DNA from: Sporosarcina sp. FSL K6-1522
Lineage (GTDB): Bacteria; Bacillota; Bacilli; Bacillales_A; Planococcaceae
Direction: 5' to 3'
Length of the DNA: 64,000 nt
Assembly (NCBI RefSeq): GCF_038622445.1
Contig: NZ_CP152019.1
Location: 3,508,501-3,572,500 of the forward strand
Shown in pieces: positions 60,231 through 64,000 of the stretch (the stretch's first letter is position 1; each line of letters starts with the position of its first letter). The notes below the pieces were generated by a model. That model worked only from the letters and a program-made list of their open reading frames with translations. It made no database searches and had not been told where the DNA came from. A program made the translations under genes and the position numbers.

Positions 60231-61187
60231 TCACTTGATGCTGTTCGTACTCGTTTCAGGCCAATATTCCTCAACCAAATCCAATAATTTCACTAAGAAT
60301 TCATTGCGCTTGACTTCTAAATCAGCTACCGTGTTGTCTCCAGCTTGCTGTTCACAGCCTTCGATAACTTTTTCTTTTAATTCCTCCGTCAGTTCGGGTG
60401 CTTCTAATTTCGTCCATGGGAGCTTCAGCGCAGGGCCGAACTGTTCGAGCATATGGCGCATTCCTTGTTCGCCGCCTGCCAGATGGAATGTCAAAAACGG
60501 CCCCATTTGTGCCCAGCGTAGTCCTGCACCATAAATAATCGCCGCATCGATTTCTTCCGTTGTTGCGATGCCATCATTGACTAAGTGCAACGATTCACGC
60601 CACAATGCTTCCATTAATCGGTCTGCGACATGACCTTCGATTTCTTTTTTAATAATCAATGGCTTCATACCAACAGCTTGATAAAATGCATCGGCCCGTT
60701 CGATAACCGCTGGCGTTGTTGCCACGCCACCAACTAATTCAACGAGTGGCAAAATATAAACCGGGTTAAATGGATGCGCCACAATAAGCCGTTCCGGAAG
60801 TTGAAGCCCTGCTTGCAACGTACTCGGCATAATGCCAGATGTACTAGACGCAATAATCGCTTCAGGTTTTGCATATTGGTCGATACTCATTAATACCGAT
60901 CGCTTTAGCTCTTCCCTTTCAGGAACATTTTCCTGAATTAAGTCCGCATCTTTAACCGCTTCCTCGATTGTCGGCACAAATGTCAGACGTTCCATCGATG
61001 CATCAGATGCAAGTCCCAGTTTTTCCAATGCAGGCCACGCGCGCTCCACTGCCGCACGCGTTCGCATTTCCGCACCTTCTGCCGGATCAAAAGCAACGAC
61101 TGAATAGCCCGCCGCAAGAAACCGCGCAATCCATCCATTGCCAATGACACCTGTCCCGATTACTGCTAATCTGGGATTTGCTATCAT
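60231..61187 (-). CDS. cdhA: L-carnitine dehydrogenase (3-hydroxyacyl-CoA dehydrogenase family)
   Basis: A 318-residue NAD-dependent enzyme. The Rossmann motif LAVIGTGVIGNGW begins the protein; ENVPEREELK, SSTSGIMPS and AHPFNPVYILPLVELV are the signatures of the carnitine-dehydrogenase branch of the 3-hydroxyacyl-CoA dehydrogenase family. It oxidises L-carnitine to 3-dehydrocarnitine. Its start overlaps the end of the upstream BKACE gene by 4 bp. With that gene and the thioesterase it forms a full route from carnitine to betaine. Confidence 0.9.
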   Translation of the reverse strand: MIANPRLAVIGTGVIGNGWIARFLAAGYSVVAFDPAEGAEMRTRAAVERAWPALEKLGLASDASMERLTFVPTIEEAVKDADLIQENVPEREELKRSVLMSIDQYAKPEAIIASSTSGIMPSTLQAGLQLPERLIVAHPFNPVYILPLVELVGGVATTPAVIERADAFYQAVGMKPLIIKKEIEGHVADRLMEALWRESLHLVNDGIATTEEIDAAIIYGAGLRWAQMGPFLTFHLAGGEQGMRHMLEQFGPALKLPWTKLEAPELTEELKEKVIEGCEQQAGDNTVADLEVKRNEFLVKLLDLVEEYWPETSTNSIK

Positions 61188-62080
61188 AGTGTCGTCCTTG
61201 TACGTGTATTAATAAGCCCGTAATAGTCTCGTGCTTCTTGCGGTGTCATCGCTTCAAGTCCATTGCTATGAAGCATACCAACTGCTTTATCGACCAACTG
61301 TTCGTTACGTGCAGGAACACCTCTTGTTAGATATAAATTATCCTCTAATCCTACACGGATATTGCCACCTAGCAAGGCTGTTTGCATCGCCATTGGCAAC
61401 TGCATGCGCCCGATGGCAAATGCCGACCAGCTTGCATTCGCAGGTAAACGATTTTTAAAATACAGCAATGTTTCGACATCGGCTTCTGCTCCCCAAGGAA
61501 TCCCTAGACAAAACTGGAACATTGGATCTCCATCAATGAGCCCTTCAGCGACTAACTGTTTGGCAAACCGAAGATGCCCCGTGTCAAAGCACTCTAACTC
61601 CGGCTTGACGCCACTTTGCTGAATGAGCTTGGCATGCTCTCTCAACCATTCTGTTGGACTATGATAAATCATATCCCCAAAATTCAGACTGCCACAATCC
61701 AGCGTACACATTTCAGGCAGCAATGTGCCTACTGGATTATGGCGTTCTGTTGGCGTTTGAATAAAGGTGCCATTTCCACCCGCCGCAGGTGTTTCTAAAC
61801 TTGGGATAAAGTCTCCGCCGCCACCTGCTGTAATATTGATGATGACATCTGTTTCCGAGTCACGAATACGGTCTACAATTTCACGATAATGTTCAATATC
61901 ATGACTAATGCCGCCTGTTTTTGGATCACGGGCATGAATATGCGCCACTGTTGCACCAGCTTTTGCCGATTCAATGGCAGCTTCCGCGATTTCTTTTGGT
62001 GTGACAGGTACATATTCATTGATCCCTGTTGTATCCCCAGCACCTGTCACAGCTGCCGTTACTAAAATCTTATTCTTCAT
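61184..62080 (-). CDS. BKACE family enzyme (3-keto-5-aminohexanoate cleavage-like; dehydrocarnitine cleavage)
   Basis: A 298-residue Zn-dependent TIM-barrel enzyme. KILVTAAVTGAG, VAHIHARDPKTGG (metal His-x-His) and MCTLDCGSLNFGD match the beta-keto acid cleavage enzymes. In carnitine operons this enzyme uses acetyl-CoA to split dehydrocarnitine into acetoacetate and betainyl-CoA. ATG at 62080 after GGGGGAG. First gene of the operon; a palindrome lies in its promoter. Confidence 0.9.
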   Translation of the reverse strand: MKNKILVTAAVTGAGDTTGINEYVPVTPKEIAEAAIESAKAGATVAHIHARDPKTGGISHDIEHYREIVDRIRDSETDVIINITAGGGGDFIPSLETPAAGGNGTFIQTPTERHNPVGTLLPEMCTLDCGSLNFGDMIYHSPTEWLREHAKLIQQSGVKPELECFDTGHLRFAKQLVAEGLIDGDPMFQFCLGIPWGAEADVETLLYFKNRLPANASWSAFAIGRMQLPMAMQTALLGGNIRVGLEDNLYLTRGVPARNEQLVDKAVGMLHSNGLEAMTPQEARDYYGLINTRTRTTL

Positions 62081-62111
62081 ATGAATCTCCCCCATTCCAC
62101 TTTATTACTAT

Positions 62112-62125
62112 ACCGCCTGGACGGT
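62112..62125. promoter_or_regulatory. candidate TetR operator of the carnitine operon
   Basis: Inverted repeat ACCG-N6-CGGT, 32 bp upstream of the BKACE gene. TACC and CGGTTTGT recur with a shorter spacer at about 62780-62797 in front of the TetR gene. Confidence 0.5.
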
Positions 62126-62198
62126 TTGTAATACCCACTATACATGGGGGAGCGTGTACTTTCAACCTTACCTGTGGCAGATAACGGTTATTATCAGT

Positions 62199-62744
62199 TT
62201 ATACAGAGTATTCTTTCGTCCATTCTCGTAGTGTTTCATAGATTTTTTCCTTCGAATCTGGATCGATAGGGTCAATCCCGAAAAGGTCTGCCAACCAAAT
62301 ACCATCCGTCGCTAGACGAATGATTGTTGCATGGATAGGGTCAAGGCCATCATTTTCAATTGCCTGTTGCCATTCGGCATAAGCGGTATGGATTGGATCC
62401 AATAACTGTGGATTGACGGCTTTTGCTGCAAGTAAACTCGCATGCATGTCTGCTTGTTGATGCGGTTGCTTAAACGTGACATCTAGATATGCACGTGTCC
62501 ATTTCCCTTTCTCTTCAAGATCTGCTTCTGCATTGGTCGCAATTTTTTCGCGATAATTAACGGCCAAATGCTCCACCATTTTCTCTACCAATTGTTCTTT
62601 GGATTGGTAATGATAAAGCAGACCGCCTTTACTAATGCCTGCCTCCTTCGCGATGGCTTCCAACGTTAACGAAAAGATTCCCTTCTCCGCGACAATTTTA
62701 GACGCAGCCTCGAGAATCACTATTTTCTTATTTTTACTGTCCAT
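62199..62744 (-). CDS. TetR/AcrR family regulator of the carnitine operon
   Basis: A 181-residue repressor: N-terminal helix-turn-helix FSLTLEAIAKEAGISKGGLLYHYQSKEQLVE, then an all-helical ligand domain. It lies just upstream of the BKACE-dehydrogenase-thioesterase operon on the same strand, and an ACCG-N6-CGGT palindrome precedes that operon. Carnitine or a pathway intermediate is the probable inducer. ATG start with GGGAGAT. Confidence 0.85.
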   Translation of the reverse strand: MDSKNKKIVILEAASKIVAEKGIFSLTLEAIAKEAGISKGGLLYHYQSKEQLVEKMVEHLAVNYREKIATNAEADLEEKGKWTRAYLDVTFKQPHQQADMHASLLAAKAVNPQLLDPIHTAYAEWQQAIENDGLDPIHATIIRLATDGIWLADLFGIDPIDPDSKEKIYETLREWTKEYSV

Positions 62745-63056
62745 GATCTATCTCCCTTAATTCACATTACAATTTCTACTGTACCATGCGGTTTGTGTAT
62801 TTAAAACTTGCGGGTAACAGTGCTTTTTCTGAAGTGTTTCAAATTCAATGAATTTGAACTTCGGGTTAATTGTGTGAGTGACACCTTTACAAAAAGAAGT
62901 TGTGCGTACTAAAGCATTTGTTACCCACCATATAAAGATTAAAAGCGTTATCTCTATTCTGTAAATAGACAGTGGTTCATTCGCCACTAGGTCTAAGTAG
63001 CCCACCCAAAAAAGAAAACCTTGAAAAATTGCGTGACTGACTGGCACCTTTACATT

Positions 63057-63173
63057 CTATTGATCAACAGATACCCATCCTTCATCATCTAACTCCAATT
63101 CGTACTCCCATGGTACGTGACGAAGTGAATAAGATATTTCTTTACTTAGCTTTTGATAAATATCTTTTCTCAC
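63057..63173 (-). pseudogene. kptA: N-terminal remnant of kptA, RNA 2'-phosphotransferase
   Basis: GTG at 63173 overlaps the stop of the immunity gene (GTGA) and begins 38 codons: [20 protein letters not shown] then [18 protein letters not shown] and a stop. The KLSKExxYxLRH-P plus ELDxEGWV pattern is the start of Tpt1/KptA, which removes 2'-phosphate from RNA with NAD and is normally about 180 residues. All later catalytic residues are missing, and the following sequence is unrelated, so this is a decayed gene. Confidence 0.7.
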
Positions 63174-63529
63174 TCTACTTCCTCTTCCCGATTGCACTCT
63201 ATCATTTCTCCTATAATAAATGCTACCCACTCCCAAAAATCCTTAAATTCTTTTCTTTGTTCAAAACCTTCCGATGTAAAATCATGGATTATTTGTACCC
63301 GGCTTCCCTTGCCAATTTCAAAGCAAGCGATATCATCATTATCATCTCTTCGAGCGAAGGGAACCAGTCTTCTATTAGGATAACGCTTCTTTAAATCAAA
63401 ATATCTTCTAGTTGCTTGTTCTGACTCCATCAAATACCATATATCAAAATCGAGTAGATTTAATCCAACTATTTTTCGATAAGAATCCGGGTATTCATAT
63501 ATTTCCGAATCAACAAAGTACTCGTTCAT
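63170..63529 (-). CDS. SMI1/KNR4-type immunity protein
   Basis: A 119-residue acidic protein: [20 protein letters not shown], then [21 protein letters not shown] and [25 protein letters not shown]. This is the SMI1/KNR4 fold pattern common in immunity proteins of bacterial polymorphic toxins. It lies 33 bp downstream of a ParB-like toxin fragment on the same strand, the toxin-immunity order. Start at 63529; no ligand known. Confidence 0.75.
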   Translation of the reverse strand: MNEYFVDSEIYEYPDSYRKIVGLNLLDFDIWYLMESEQATRRYFDLKKRYPNRRLVPFARRDDNDDIACFEIGKGSRVQIIHDFTSEGFEQRKEFKDFWEWVAFIIGEMIECNREEEVE

Positions 63530-63562
63530 AATAAATGCAACTCACTCTCTATTTCATTTTTT

Positions 63563-63847
63563 CTAGTTCAAATGATCCCATTGGGTTATTATTTCTAAAT
63601 CCAGCTTTTTGTTTCTGAATTCCAATGCGTCTCCCCAAGTAGTTGGAACCCCTTTTTTAGTAGTAATTCTATCAAGCATATCTGCCGGCAATGGATCATT
63701 ATAATTTATAACAGTTGCTGTAACTTCTATACCAGCTTTTCTGGCTGCAGCAACTCTGGTATTATCAATAGTAGTGAAATTTCCATCTGGCATACTTACT
63801 ACATCAATCGGCTCCCCTTTCCATCCATTAACTTTCATACGATTCAA
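63563..63847 (-). pseudogene. C-terminal fragment of a ParB-like polymorphic toxin
   Basis: About 94 residues, TTG (63847) or ATG (63838) start: KVNGWKGEPIDVVSMPDGNF, TTIDNTRVAAARKAGI and GVPTTWGDALEFRNKK. This matches the ParB/Srx-like nuclease toxin domain at the C-terminus of large secreted toxins. The upstream in-frame sequence meets a stop after five codons, so the delivery part and the domain's first strand are missing. An orphan toxin end next to its immunity gene. The remaining 150 bp (63848-64000) hold nothing visible. Confidence 0.7.
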
Positions 63848-64000
63848 AAGTAAATTTTTTCAACCATAAAGTTCTTAAAGTCAAAAAATCTTGAAAGGCA
63901 TATTACCAATCAAGGTTTTAAGTTTAAGTATCTATGAATTATCTTTTATTGGTCCATAATTAACAATTAAAATACGCCTTCAAGAAATCAAAAAACGATA

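Noticed and set aside
62757..63047. A 96-residue minus-strand frame between the TetR gene and the kptA remnant
   Set aside because: No ribosome binding site, no recognisable domain, and it lies in what looks like decayed DNA. A distant gene remnant cannot be excluded.

Overview
This 64 kb window reads as the chromosome of a low-GC Gram-positive bacterium of the Bacillales, most likely Planococcaceae (Sporosarcina or Lysinibacillus-like). That placement is inferred from AGGAGG-type ribosome binding sites, frequent TTG and GTG starts, the yqhH-yqhG gene pair, an Amj-type flippase, a YtrA-type GntR/ABC operon and thioredoxin-type ArsC. No rRNA, tRNA, integrase, transposase or CRISPR array was seen. 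Several starts were moved inward from the longest reading frame because the ribosome binding site lies further in, often because the longer frame only runs through repeat DNA.

Layout. 0-5 kb: partial GNAT, esterase, then an Rrf2 regulator with a thioredoxin-reductase-like flavoprotein and a SAM methyltransferase, all sharing a 15-bp operator (AGAC-N7-RTCT, four copies). 5-11.4 kb: VWA protein, DUF4097 protein with a MarR regulator, M24 peptidase, Ca2+-type P-ATPase. 11.4-24.6 kb: mostly small accessory genes (lipoproteins, small membrane proteins, GNATs, HAD phosphatases, DinB-like protein, YtrA-type ABC operon, AlkD-like repair protein), including a frameshifted small gene and a GNAT remnant. 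24.7-36.7 kb: a complete type III restriction-modification pair, an 800-bp patch of three repeat families, a LysE exporter, a SWIM-SNF2 helicase with an unknown partner, and an aspartate dehydrogenase-like gene. 36.9-40.5 kb: acyl-CoA ligase, MaoC hydratase and an FMO-like flavoprotein with a CadC-type operator.

40.6-52.1 kb is a metal and arsenic resistance island: CopC-CopD, a CmtR/CadC-type sensor with a Zn/Cd/Pb P1B-ATPase bearing a Cys-Cys-rich tail, a CDF transporter, an ACR3-like permease, arsR-arsB-arsC, and a second arsR with a flavoprotein that also carries Cys-Cys tails. Operators can be read for most of these units. 52-59.5 kb: fatty acid hydroxylase, SET-domain protein, Cys-rich coat-like protein, Amj, yqhG and yqhH, the last with its 3' end replaced by a repeat. 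59.7-62.8 kb: an L-carnitine catabolic operon (thioesterase, carnitine dehydrogenase, BKACE enzyme) with a TetR regulator. 63-64 kb: debris of a polymorphic toxin locus (ParB-like toxin end, SMI1/KNR4-type immunity gene) and a 38-codon remnant of kptA.

The most interesting unexplained structure is a family of five hairpin-rich repeats (R2, 193-316 bp). Their stems show paired compensatory changes between copies, and some carry a separate 60-bp hairpin module whose stems also co-vary. Four of the five copies lie 25-70 bp upstream of genes for nucleic-acid enzymes or their partner, and one copy has rewritten the end of yqhH. Two further families occur: R1, MITE-like, four copies including an internal-deletion derivative; and R3, a single copy of an element with long inverted ends.
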